Shown: piece by piece, positions 7,906 through 15,789 of the stretch
How positions within the stretch are numbered: the stretch's first letter is position 1
Layout: each line of letters opens with the position of its first letter
Assembly (NCBI GenBank): GCA_002841945.1
Contig: PHBI01000084.1
Coordinates: 1 to 35,197, forward strand
Length of the DNA: 35,197 nucleotides
Direction of reading: 5' to 3'
Source: Deltaproteobacteria bacterium HGW-Deltaproteobacteria-14
GTDB lineage: Bacteria > Myxococcota_A > UBA9042 > PHBI01
Position numbers and translations under genes: made by a program
The notes under the pieces: generated by a model
The model's input: the letters and a program-made list of their open reading frames with translations, nothing else
Told to the model about the DNA's origin: nothing
The model's database searches: none

Positions 7906-8489
7906 CGATCGTCGCCTGCGCGCTCCGCGTGCGCGCGGCCATCGGCCCGCTGAAGCGGCGCTCCTCGGTGCCATCCGGGCGCAGCACCGACAGGGCGTTG
8001 CTGTAGGCGAGGGTCACGTAGAGCTTAGAGGGTGTTTGAGTATTCGGATCGAGCCTGGCGTCGCGTCGTGGTTTCAAGTGGTTACGCAAGGCAGGCGACG
8101 GGCGAATCGCTAAAGCAGGAACGCAGCACAGGAAGTAGCCCTCGCGCGCCCTTCCTGCATTCCTGGTCTCCTTAGCCTACCCGAGATTACAAACACCCTC
8201 CCGTGCCGAAATAACTTGTCGCCTTGCCGGCGGATCCGCCGCCATCTGCGCGTCCCCGAGAGCTCGGAAGACGCCCGTTACCGCTGCGGCCGAAGGCGCA
8301 GACGCGCCCGAACACATCGGCCGCGATCCCGGCGGCGGCGTGCTCGATGTAGAGGTCCTCACCGACCCGCGGGATCGAGGCGACGACGCGGTGCAGGAGC
8401 AGATCGTAGACGATGATGGTGGACGGCGCCGCGCCGGGCCCGGTCGGTCTCCCCGCCGCGGCGAAGCGCGACCGCTGCGGCGACGCCAA
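7906..8489 (-). pseudogene. Remnant of a beta-propeller-like gene, interrupted
   Basis: Minus-strand fragments on both sides of the 173-bp inverted-repeat element look like pieces of one protein. From about 8430 to 8280 the frame reads TIIVYDLLLHRVVASIPRVG, continuing to DVFGRVCAFG. After the element, from about 8025 to 7930, it reads KLYVTLAYSNALSVLRPDG, continuing to TEERRFSGPM. Both resemble repeats of YVTN/lactonase-type beta-propellers (LYV, VxDL and IPVG patterns). There is no proper start (only a TTG at 8489), the fragments end in unrelated codons, and the sequence is too short for a complete propeller. I read this as a decayed gene. The joining of the two fragments is inferred. Confidence 0.35.
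8028..8200. mobile_element. MITE-like element with 11-bp perfect terminal inverted repeats
   Basis: The element begins GAGGGTGTTTG (8028-8038) and ends with the exact reverse complement CAAACACCCTC (8190-8200). The match extends imperfectly to about 15 of 20 positions (CCGA also matches further in). It is 173 bp long and less GC-rich than its surroundings. It has no open frame for a transposase and lies inside the remnant gene. GAGGGTGTT-type termini are typical of IS5-family elements, so a non-autonomous relative is plausible. I see no clear target-site duplication (left flank GCTTA, right flank CCGTG), which lowers confidence. Confidence 0.5.
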
Positions 8490-8551
8490 CAGCGAGCGTC
8501 ACGCCCCGCCGGATGTGGTACGGTCCGCGCCGCATCGACTCCGGAGGTTCC

Positions 8552-9118
8552 ATGTTCCGCTTCCGCTTCCATTCGCTCTTCCTCGCCGGCGCCACGTCGC
8601 TGGTCCTCGCCGCCGGCTGCGCCTCGTCCTCGTCCGTCGGCGGCGCCGCCGCCGACAAGGTCGCCGAGGCCGCGCCGCTGAGCGCACGCTCGGTGATGGC
8701 CGCGACCGAGGGCAACTCGGCCACCGGGACGGTCTCGTTCACCGAGGTCGACGGCGGCGTCCGCGTCATCGGCGTCTTCGCCGGGCTCACCCCGGGCGAG
8801 CACGGCTTCCACGTCCACGAGGTCGGGGACTGCTCGGCGCCCGACGGCACCTCCGCTGGGGGGCACTTCAACCCCGAGGGGCACGCGCACGGGCTCCCGG
8901 ACCAGCCGGTGCGGCACGCCGGCGACCTCGGCAACCTGGTCGCCGACGAGACCGGCGCCGCGTCCCTCGACCGCGTCTTCGAGCACCTCTCGCTGCGCGG
9001 CGCCACCGGCATCATCGGCCGCGGGCTGATCGTCCACGCGGCCATGGACGACGGTGGGCAGCCGACCGGCAACGCCGGCGCCCGGGTCGCCTGCGGGGTG
9101 ATCGAGGCGAAGCCCTGA
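8552..9118 (+). CDS. sodC: Cu/Zn superoxide dismutase, lipoprotein
   Basis: It dismutates superoxide in the periplasm or at the outer membrane. The 188-residue protein starts with a lipoprotein signal: hydrophobic 8-22, lipobox LAAGC with the Cys at 23. Copper ligands are H87 and H89 (GFHVHEVGDC), bridging H105 (GGHFNP) and H162 (LIVHAAMDD). Zinc ligands are H113, H122 and D125 (RHAGDLGNL). The disulphide Cys pair (C94, C181) and the active-site Arg178 (GARVACGVI) are present. The ATG at 8552 is preceded by GGAGG at 8543-8547. The gene stands alone and converges with the dehydrogenase gene, only 13 bases separating the stops. Identification is secure. Confidence 0.93.
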   Translation: MFRFRFHSLFLAGATSLVLAAGCASSSSVGGAAADKVAEAAPLSARSVMAATEGNSATGTVSFTEVDGGVRVIGVFAGLTPGEHGFHVHEVGDCSAPDGTSAGGHFNPEGHAHGLPDQPVRHAGDLGNLVADETGAASLDRVFEHLSLRGATGIIGRGLIVHAAMDDGGQPTGNAGARVACGVIEAKP

Positions 9119-9131
9119 TCCAGGGTCTGGC

Positions 9132-10073
9132 TCAGCGCCAGACGAGGTCGGGAGGGGTCTTGCCGGCGAGCGCGGCCAACAGGTTGTCGGTGGCGCGCTC
9201 CGCCATGGCGAGGCGGGTCTCGTGGGTCGCGGAGCCGATGTGTGGCGTCAGCACGACGTTGTCGAGGGCGAACAGGCGCTCGTCCGGCCGCTCTGGAGTG
9301 CCGGAGAACACGTCGAGGCCGGCGCCGCCGAGGTGATGGCGCGCGAGGGCGGCGACGAGCGCGTCCTCGTCGACCACGTCGCCGCGGGCCGTGTTGACCA
9401 GCAACGCCCCACGCTTCATCTGCGCGAGCTCGTTCGCGCCGATGAGCGCGCGGGTGTCCTGCGTCAGGGGCACGTGCAGCGTGACGATGTCCGACTCCGC
9501 GAGCAGGTCGCCGAGGGACCGGGGCTGGCAGTGCACGTCGTCGGGGCGGCCGCCGTGGTAGATGACCCGCATCCCGAAGGCCAGGGCGCGCCGCGCGACG
9601 GCGCGCCCGATGCGGCCGAGGCCGACGATCCCGAGGGTCTTGCCGTGGAGGTCGTGACCGAGCAGGAGCCCCGGGTGCCACCCGCGGAACTCGCCGCGCC
9701 GCACGAGCCGGTCGCCCTCCACGACGCGCCGGGAGACCGCGAACAGCAACGCGAACGCCAGATCAGCGGTGCTCTCGGTGAGCACGTCGGGCGTGTTGGT
9801 GACCCACACCTTGCGCGCCCGCGCCGCGGCGATCTCGATGTTGTCGAAGCCGACCGCCCAGTTGGCGACCACGCGCACGCCGGTGGCGTCGAGCACCGCC
9901 GCGTCCACCCGGTCCCGCAGGGTCGTCAGCAGCCCGAAGGCCCCGGCGGCCCCACGCAGCAGCTCCGCGCGGCTCAGGAGCTCCTCGCGCTCGTTCATGA
10001 CGAGCTCGCAGGCGCTCGCCAGCCGCGACGCCGTGGCGTCCGGCAGCGGCCAAGTGACGAAGACTCGCTTCAT
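9132..10073 (-). CDS. D-2-hydroxyacid dehydrogenase (glyoxylate/hydroxypyruvate reductase-like)
   Basis: An NAD(P)-dependent oxidoreductase of the D-isomer-specific 2-hydroxyacid dehydrogenase family, 313 residues. The Rossmann dinucleotide motif is GIVGLGRIGRAVA (GLGRIG at 151-156). The substrate Arg lies in VNTARGDVVDE (R230) and the catalytic His in LTPHIGSAT (H278). The Glu that usually pairs with this His (DVFxxEP) is absent: the sequence is DVFSGTPERP, with Thr259 at that position and a Glu two residues later. Glyoxylate reductase is the nearest match in feel (VGFDNIEIAAA), but the substrate is not fixed by the sequence. The ATG at 10073 is preceded by a purine-rich GAGAGGGGG stretch. 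It is divergent from the lipoprotein gene at 10138 with a 64-base gap. Confidence 0.88.
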   Translation of the reverse strand: MKRVFVTWPLPDATASRLASACELVMNEREELLSRAELLRGAAGAFGLLTTLRDRVDAAVLDATGVRVVANWAVGFDNIEIAAARARKVWVTNTPDVLTESTADLAFALLFAVSRRVVEGDRLVRRGEFRGWHPGLLLGHDLHGKTLGIVGLGRIGRAVARRALAFGMRVIYHGGRPDDVHCQPRSLGDLLAESDIVTLHVPLTQDTRALIGANELAQMKRGALLVNTARGDVVDEDALVAALARHHLGGAGLDVFSGTPERPDERLFALDNVVLTPHIGSATHETRLAMAERATDNLLAALAGKTPPDLVWR

Positions 10074-10137
10074 CTGCGCCCCCTCTCTCGTCGCAAAAAG
10101 TGGCCAACACCGCGGACCTGCGGTTGTGTGATCCATC

Positions 10138-11052
10138 GTGGTTGTACGACGACCCCAACCTCCGAGGCCAGCGCGCGCCAGGCGTAGCCTGACCCTCGTC
10201 ATCGCGTCCCTGCTCTTCACCGGCGCCGGCTGCCCCACCCCCAAGCCCCCACCGCCCGTCGAGCCGCCCGCCGACGTCGTCGTGTCGAGCACCGGGATCA
10301 CCGTGAACGACAAGGAGATCGTGACGTTCCAGTGCGCCGGCGCCGATCGCCGGCCGTGCGACGCGGCGGCGCGCGAGGCGCTCGCCGCGTGCCCGGGGCT
10401 GCAGGCCTGCTACGGGACGACCCTCGACCTGCCGCCCGAGCTCCTCGACTCGCGCGTGGGCTATGAGATCGCCGTCCTGCGCGACGCGACGGCCGGGCCG
10501 ACCGACGGCGGTCGCCCCCTGCGCGTCTCCATCCACCCCGCCGTGCCCTACCGCGTGGTGGCGGCGACGGTCTACACCCTCGCCCGCGCCGGCCACGACG
10601 ACCTCGACATCATCGAGCTCGACCCGCTGTGGTTTCGCGACGGGAAGCTCGCCTACCGGCCGCCCCGACCCGGCGCCCAGGCGCGGAAGCCGCCCTCGAT
10701 CACGGTGACCCTCAACCACACCGGGATCCTCGACCTCACGACCAGCGACCCCAAGGTCGAGCGGCTCACGCTCCTCCCCGACGACAACGGCATCGACCTG
10801 GCCGGGTTCCAGCGCTGGCTGGCGCACCTCCCCGACCGGCTGACCGCACCGAACGTCGATCTGGTCGTGGCCTCGGCCTCGGACACCCGCTGGGGCGTCC
10901 TGGCGCAGCTCGTCGCCGTCACCCAGGAGCGCCTCCCCGGCCGGGGCTACACCTACCTCGGCGCCCTCGAGGGGGCGCTCGCGGAGCAGCTGAGCAAGCC
11001 GGAGCGACGCCCGTTCTTCCGGCGCCTCGTCTTCGCGGTCGCGCCCAACTGA
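10138..11052 (+). CDS. Putative lipoprotein with ExbD/TolR-like features
   Basis: A 304-residue protein starting at a GTG at 10138, with an Arg-rich N-region, a hydrophobic core (18-31) and a possible lipobox (FTGAGC, Cys at 32). A Pro-rich spacer (PTPKPPPPVEPPADV) follows. Residues about 105-165 (VPYRVVAATVYTLARAGHDD followed by LDIIELDP) resemble the periplasmic domain of ExbD/TolR proteins. A second segment, about 230-260 (DLVVASASDTRWGVL), has a similar pattern, so two such domains are possible. It carries two nearby cysteine pairs (around 62-95). ExbD proteins usually have one N-terminal helix and about 140 residues, so this is at most a distant relative. No partner exbB or tolA lies nearby. 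Function is not assigned. Confidence 0.6.
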   Translation: MVVRRPQPPRPARARRSLTLVIASLLFTGAGCPTPKPPPPVEPPADVVVSSTGITVNDKEIVTFQCAGADRRPCDAAAREALAACPGLQACYGTTLDLPPELLDSRVGYEIAVLRDATAGPTDGGRPLRVSIHPAVPYRVVAATVYTLARAGHDDLDIIELDPLWFRDGKLAYRPPRPGAQARKPPSITVTLNHTGILDLTTSDPKVERLTLLPDDNGIDLAGFQRWLAHLPDRLTAPNVDLVVASASDTRWGVLAQLVAVTQERLPGRGYTYLGALEGALAEQLSKPERRPFFRRLVFAVAPN

Positions 11053-11056
11053 GGGT

Positions 11057-11079
11057 GAGCTCAGAGCTCGTGATTTTTT
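11057..11079 (+). terminator. Probable intrinsic terminator of the ExbD-like gene
   Basis: A short inverted repeat, GAGCT-CAG-AGCTC, starts five bases after the stop codon and is followed by GTGATTTTTTG, a run of six T on the plus strand. The position between convergent genes fits a terminator. The stem is only 5 bp, so strength is doubtful. Confidence 0.45.
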
Positions 11080-11134
11080 GCCGAAGCGGGACCCAGTTCC
11101 CATCGTATCGGTCGAGGACCTGCCGTCGCTTGGC

Positions 11135-14100
11135 TCAGGCCGTGGTCAGGCCGTCGGGCAGCCGGATCTCCGGGTCGGTCGCGTCGAGGTCCTTGTCGGA
11201 GCGGTCGTCGTCCGGCGCCTGCTTGACCGGCGGGGCCAGCCCGAAGAGGCGCTTGAGGTCCTCGACGATGAGGTAGACCGCGGGCACCGCGACGTGCACG
11301 AAGGGCAGCGTGATGAGCACGCCGAAGCCCAGCGAGATGGCCATCGGGACGAGGAAGCGCGCCTGCACGCTGGTCTCGGCGATCATCGGGGCGAGGCCGC
11401 CGAAGGTCGTGATGGAGGTCAGCATGATGGGCCGAAAGCGCCGCATCCCAGCGGCCCGGATGGCCTCCCAGGCGCTGAGCTGCTCCTGGCGCCTGAGGTT
11501 GTTGGCGGTGTCCACCATCACGATGCTGTCGTTGACGACCACCCCCGCGAGCGCGATGGCGCCCATGGCGCTGATCATGCTGAGCCCGTAGCCCATCAGC
11601 ATGTGCCCCAGGATCGCCGCGCCGAAGGCCGGCGCGATGACCGACAGCATGATGAGGGGCTGCACGAAGCTGCGGAACGGGATGGCGATGAGCGCGTAGA
11701 TGAGCAGCAGCGCCGCGGCGAAGCCGAACATGAGCGAGCTCATGGTCTCCATCTGCTCTTTGCGCTCGCCCGAGAGGCCGGTCGAGAGCCCGGGGTACTT
11801 CTTGAGGAGCGCCGGGACCTGCGCCTTGGGGCCGCCGAAGAGCGCCCCGTAGACGTCGTTCGCGTTGGTCACGGCGTTGTCGATGTTGGCGGACACGTGG
11901 AGCGTCCGCTGCTCGTTGGTGCGCTGGATGGAGGTGTAGGCGTAGCCGCGTGAGAGCTCGGCGACGAGGCGGAACGGCACCTCCCCGCCCGACGGCGTGT
12001 GGAGCACGAGCTGGTCGAGATCGTGCTCGGAGGTGCGCGCGGCCTCGGGCAGGCGCACCATCACCTTCATCTCGTCGGTGCCCCGGGTCTGGCGCTTGGC
12101 CTCGGCCCCGTAGAAGAAGCTGCGCACCTGGCGGCCGACCTCGGCCTCGCTGAGCCCGAGGGACTCGCCGAGGCGGTTCACCGCGAACTCGATCTGGGGC
12201 TTGCCGCGCTTGAACCCGGGATCGATGTCCTTGACCCCGCCGAAGGTCCCGAGGCCGGTGGCGAGCTCGGCCGCGGCCGCCTCGAGGACCTTGATGTCGG
12301 AGTGCATGAGCATGATGTCGATGGGAGCCCCCGCGCTCGGCCCACCGATCGAGTCCTTGAACACGAGGGTCTCGACGCCGGGGATCTCGCCCACCTCCTC
12401 GCGCCAGGCCTTGACGAAGTCGCTGGCGGTGAACGCCCGCTGGTCCGACGCGACCAGGTAGACCTGGGCGTAGGCCACGTGCCCACCGGCGCCGTTGCCT
12501 AGGGAAACGGGGCCGCCGGCCGGGAGGCTCGCGCCGACCTGGGCGAAGAGGCCGCGGGAGTACTTCGCCGCGCCCCCCTTGGCCTCGAGGACGCGCTGCG
12601 CCGCCGACACCAGGCGCTCCCGGACCGCCTCGGTCTGCGCGACCGGCGCCCCGAAGGACAGCGTCACCTGGGCGCCGACGATGTCGGACTCGACGTCGGG
12701 CATGAAGGTGAACTTGAGCCGCCCCCCGCCCACCTGGCCGCACATCGCCAGGCTGAAGGCCAGCGTCCCCGCCAAGGCCAGGTAGCGATAATCCATCAGC
12801 CACGAGACCGTCGGCTTGTACAGGCGGTGGATGAAGAAGAAGAGCGTCTTGTCGGCGTACACCCGCAGGAAGCTGAAGATGGTGTCGACCACCAAAAACG
12901 CCGGCGGGATGGCCGCGCCGCCGAGCAGACCGCCGAGCCCGAGCTGCCAGGCCGGCATCTCGAGGGGCGCCACCGCGCCGACGATGAGGCCGATGACCGC
13001 GAGCGGCGCCGCCCAGATGAGCATCCGCTGCCACAGCGGCCGCCGCGACGGCTCGTGGGAGAGGTGCGCCGGGAGGATGTAGAACGACTCGATCATCGAG
13101 ATGAGCAGGACGCTGATCACGATGGCGGGGATCACGGCGAAGAACTTCCCCGAGAAGCCCGGCACGAACAGCATCGGCGAGAAGGCGGCGACCGTGGTGA
13201 GCACGCTGAAGGTCACCGGCATCGCCACCTGGCGCGCCCCCGCGACCGACGCGTCGAGGAAGCTCATCCCCTTCTTGCGTAAGTCGTAGATGTTCTCGCC
13301 GACCACGATGGCGTCGTCGACGACGATGCCGAGGGTCACGATGAAGGCGAACATCGAGAGCATGTTCACCGACAGGTCGAGGCTCGGCATCAGCAGCAGG
13401 GAGCCGAGAAACGACGTCGGGATCCCGAGGGTCACCCAGAACGCCAGGCGGGTCTCGAGGAACAGGCTCAGCAGCACCAGCACCACGAGGAAGCCCGAGA
13501 ACATGTTGCGGACCATCAAGTCCAGGCGCTGGCTGTACCACTCGGAGGTGTCCATCCAGGTGGCGATGCCGACCCCGGCGGGGAGCTGCCCCTGCTGCAT
13601 CGCGGCGTAGGCCTTGACCGCGCCAGCGACCTCCACCGGCGTCTGGTCGGCGCTGCGGTAGACGTTGACCATGATGGCGGGCTTGCCGTCGAAGGTCGCG
13701 CTCTCGTCGGTCTCGGAGAAGCCGTCGCGCACCTCGCCGACGTCGTTGACGGTGAGGCGCCCGCCGCTCGGCGTGGCCGCGACGATCAGGTCCTCGAACT
13801 CCTTGCCCTGGACCGGCTTCGGGCGGGTGCGCAGCAGCACCTCGCCGCTGTCGGTCTTGATGCCCCCCGCCGGGAGCTCGGTCGCCGCGGCGCGGATCAC
13901 CCCGGCGACCTGCGCCATCGTCATCCCGAACTGCCGCAGCCTATCCTGGGACACGTCGACGTGGATCTCCTGGGGACGCGCCGCCGACAGCACCACGTCG
14001 GTGATGTTCGGCAGCGCCTTGAGGTCGTTGCGCGCCCGCTCGGCCAGCGCGCGCAGGTTCTTCTCGCCGACGTCGCCGTAGAAGACGAGCGAGATGACGC

Positions 14101-14530
14101 CGCGCTTGTTGGGGATGAGGCTGACCTGGGGCTTCTCGGCGTCGAGCGGCATGGTCGTGATGCGGTCGACGCCGTTCTTGACGTCCGACAGCGCCCGGTT
14201 CGGGTCGGTCCCGTCGATGAGCTTGACCGCCACCGCCGCGACGCCCTCGGCCGCGGTCCCGCTGATCTCCTCGACCCCGTCGATGCTGGCGACCGCCTGC
14301 TCCACCGCGGCGACGATCTCCTCGGCCTCCGACGGGCTCGCCCCCGGGTAGGCGACGTTCACCATGATGTAGTCGAGGGCGACCTCGGGGAAGACCTCTT
14401 GTTTGACCGAGCCGATGCTCAGCGCGCCGCCGAGCAGGAACGTGAACAGGAGCAGGTTGGCCGCCACCTGGTTCTTGGTCATCCAGGCGATCGGCCCCTT
14501 GTGGCGGCGATGCTCCTCGGAGACGCTCAT
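11135..14530 (-). CDS. RND efflux pump, inner-membrane transporter (AcrB/HAE1 type)
   Basis: A proton-driven drug/proton antiporter of the RND superfamily, 1131 residues. The first helix (QVAANLLLFTFLLGGAL) is followed by a porter domain (YPGASPSEAEEIVAAVEQAV). The proton-relay Asp pair is in TLGIVVDDAIVVGENIY (D405-D406, matching D407/D408 of AcrB). The second half repeats the fold, with IALAGVVVNDSIVMVDTANN and RFRPIMLTSITTFGG. It is about 80 residues longer than AcrB. Part of the excess is an extra hydrophobic stretch at about 495-550, between the two halves. The start overlaps the adaptor gene's stop (ATGA). Together with the adaptor and outer-membrane factor it should form a complete envelope-spanning pump. 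Substrate is unknown. Confidence 0.93.
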   Translation of the reverse strand: MSVSEEHRRHKGPIAWMTKNQVAANLLLFTFLLGGALSIGSVKQEVFPEVALDYIMVNVAYPGASPSEAEEIVAAVEQAVASIDGVEEISGTAAEGVAAVAVKLIDGTDPNRALSDVKNGVDRITTMPLDAEKPQVSLIPNKRGVISLVFYGDVGEKNLRALAERARNDLKALPNITDVVLSAARPQEIHVDVSQDRLRQFGMTMAQVAGVIRAAATELPAGGIKTDSGEVLLRTRPKPVQGKEFEDLIVAATPSGGRLTVNDVGEVRDGFSETDESATFDGKPAIMVNVYRSADQTPVEVAGAVKAYAAMQQGQLPAGVGIATWMDTSEWYSQRLDLMVRNMFSGFLVVLVLLSLFLETRLAFWVTLGIPTSFLGSLLLMPSLDLSVNMLSMFAFIVTLGIVVDDAIVVGENIYDLRKKGMSFLDASVAGARQVAMPVTFSVLTTVAAFSPMLFVPGFSGKFFAVIPAIVISVLLISMIESFYILPAHLSHEPSRRPLWQRMLIWAAPLAVIGLIVGAVAPLEMPAWQLGLGGLLGGAAIPPAFLVVDTIFSFLRVYADKTLFFFIHRLYKPTVSWLMDYRYLALAGTLAFSLAMCGQVGGGRLKFTFMPDVESDIVGAQVTLSFGAPVAQTEAVRERLVSAAQRVLEAKGGAAKYSRGLFAQVGASLPAGGPVSLGNGAGGHVAYAQVYLVASDQRAFTASDFVKAWREEVGEIPGVETLVFKDSIGGPSAGAPIDIMLMHSDIKVLEAAAAELATGLGTFGGVKDIDPGFKRGKPQIEFAVNRLGESLGLSEAEVGRQVRSFFYGAEAKRQTRGTDEMKVMVRLPEAARTSEHDLDQLVLHTPSGGEVPFRLVAELSRGYAYTSIQRTNEQRTLHVSANIDNAVTNANDVYGALFGGPKAQVPALLKKYPGLSTGLSGERKEQMETMSSLMFGFAAALLLIYALIAIPFRSFVQPLIMLSVIAPAFGAAILGHMLMGYGLSMISAMGAIALAGVVVNDSIVMVDTANNLRRQEQLSAWEAIRAAGMRRFRPIMLTSITTFGGLAPMIAETSVQARFLVPMAISLGFGVLITLPFVHVAVPAVYLIVEDLKRLFGLAPPVKQAPDDDRSDKDLDATDPEIRLPDGLTTA

Positions 14531-15789
14531 CGATCGCCCTCCGCGCCCTCACCGGGCACGGCGGCGCCCTCGACCAGCGGCGCGGGCGCCGGCGTAGCGC
14601 GGGCGGTCTCGGTCGCCACGCGCACCTTCATCCCGGGCACCGGGGTCGGGAGCCGGCTCGTGATGATGTGGTCACCGACGGTGACGCCGCGCCTGACGAG
14701 CACGGCGTCCTCGTCGCGCCACACGATGTCGACGTCGCGCACGTCGAGCCGCTCCTCGCCGTTCATGACCCACACGGTGCCGCCGTCGCGCAGGGCGACC
14801 CGGGGGACCTCCACGGCGCCCGGCACCGGGTGCCCCTCGATCTCGAGCTGCACGAAGGCGTTGAGCAAGAGCGGCATCCCGGGCTCGGCGTCCGCCGCCA
14901 CGAGCAGCGGGTCCTGCACCTCGATGAGGACGCGCGCCTGGACGCCGAGCTGGTCGAGGCGGTTGTCGAGCCGCAGGATGCGCCCGGCGCGCGTGATCTC
15001 GTGCCCGTCGCCGAGGCGCTGGGTGATCTTCACCGTCGCCCCGTGCTCGCCGGCGAAGCCGTTGATCCCGGGGATGTCGATCCACGACAGCTTGTCGATC
15101 GGCACCGCGGCGTCGATCCAGAAGGTGTCGGTGCCGACGAGCGCCACGAGCTGCGCCTGCGGACCGGCGAGGAGCCCCTCCTCGACCGTCTCCATCTTCA
15201 CGGTCGCGTTGAACGGCACCGTGATGACGGTCTTGTCCTCGCGCAGGCGCGCCTGCGCCAGGGCGCTCTGGGCCGCCGCGAGGTTGGCCTTGGCGAGCGC
15301 GAGCTGGGGCCTGCGCAGGGCCAGCGCCGTGCCCTCGTCGGTGGTCGCGACGTCCTCGGACAGGAGCTTCCACTCCTGCTCGGCGACCGCGCGCCGCCCG
15401 GCCTCCTGCTGCAGCTCGACCCGCGCCCGGGTCACCTGCGCCGCCAGCTGACGCACGGCGAGCTGGTAGTCCTCGGCGTCGAGGCGGAAGGCCACCTCAC
15501 CGGCGGCGAGGAGCCCGCCGACGACGAGCTTCGGGTTCACCTCGACGACGCGCCCGGTGACCTCCGGCGAGAGCATCGTCTCGCGCGACGCCACCACCCG
15601 CCCGACCGCGTGGACGGTCACGTGCTCACCGACCTCGCGCGCCGGCGTCACCTCGACCAGGTCCACCCGCTCCGGGGGGGCGGTCTGCGGCGCCTGCGGG
15701 CGCGTCTTGTTGAGGTAGCCCATGTAGCTGACGGCGCCGAAGAGGATCGCCAGGGGGAGCAGGCCTTTGAGCAGGACGGTCTTGATCAT
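14527..15789 (-). CDS. RND efflux pump, periplasmic adaptor (membrane fusion protein)
   Basis: It links the RND pump to the outer-membrane channel. The 420-residue protein has one N-terminal anchor helix (VLLKGLLPLAILFGAVSYMG) and no lipobox. A lipoyl/barrel-sandwich half (VVASRETMLSPEVTGRVVEV) is followed by an alpha hairpin (about 110-190, rich in Gln, Ala and Arg: QLAAQVTRARVELQQEAG) and the second half (VPFNATVKMETVEEGLLAG). A beta-barrel and membrane-proximal domain end in GVTVGDHIITSRLPTPVPG. It overlaps the stop of the outer-membrane factor gene at its start and the pump start at its end, each by 4 bases (ATGA). The call is firm. Confidence 0.92.
   Translation of the reverse strand: MIKTVLLKGLLPLAILFGAVSYMGYLNKTRPQAPQTAPPERVDLVEVTPAREVGEHVTVHAVGRVVASRETMLSPEVTGRVVEVNPKLVVGGLLAAGEVAFRLDAEDYQLAVRQLAAQVTRARVELQQEAGRRAVAEQEWKLLSEDVATTDEGTALALRRPQLALAKANLAAAQSALAQARLREDKTVITVPFNATVKMETVEEGLLAGPQAQLVALVGTDTFWIDAAVPIDKLSWIDIPGINGFAGEHGATVKITQRLGDGHEITRAGRILRLDNRLDQLGVQARVLIEVQDPLLVAADAEPGMPLLLNAFVQLEIEGHPVPGAVEVPRVALRDGGTVWVMNGEERLDVRDVDIVWRDEDAVLVRRGVTVGDHIITSRLPTPVPGMKVRVATETARATPAPAPLVEGAAVPGEGAEGDR

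Noticed and set aside
8021..8207. Target-site duplication for the 173-bp element
   Set aside because: The flanks GCTTA and CCGTG do not match at any length from 2 to 9.
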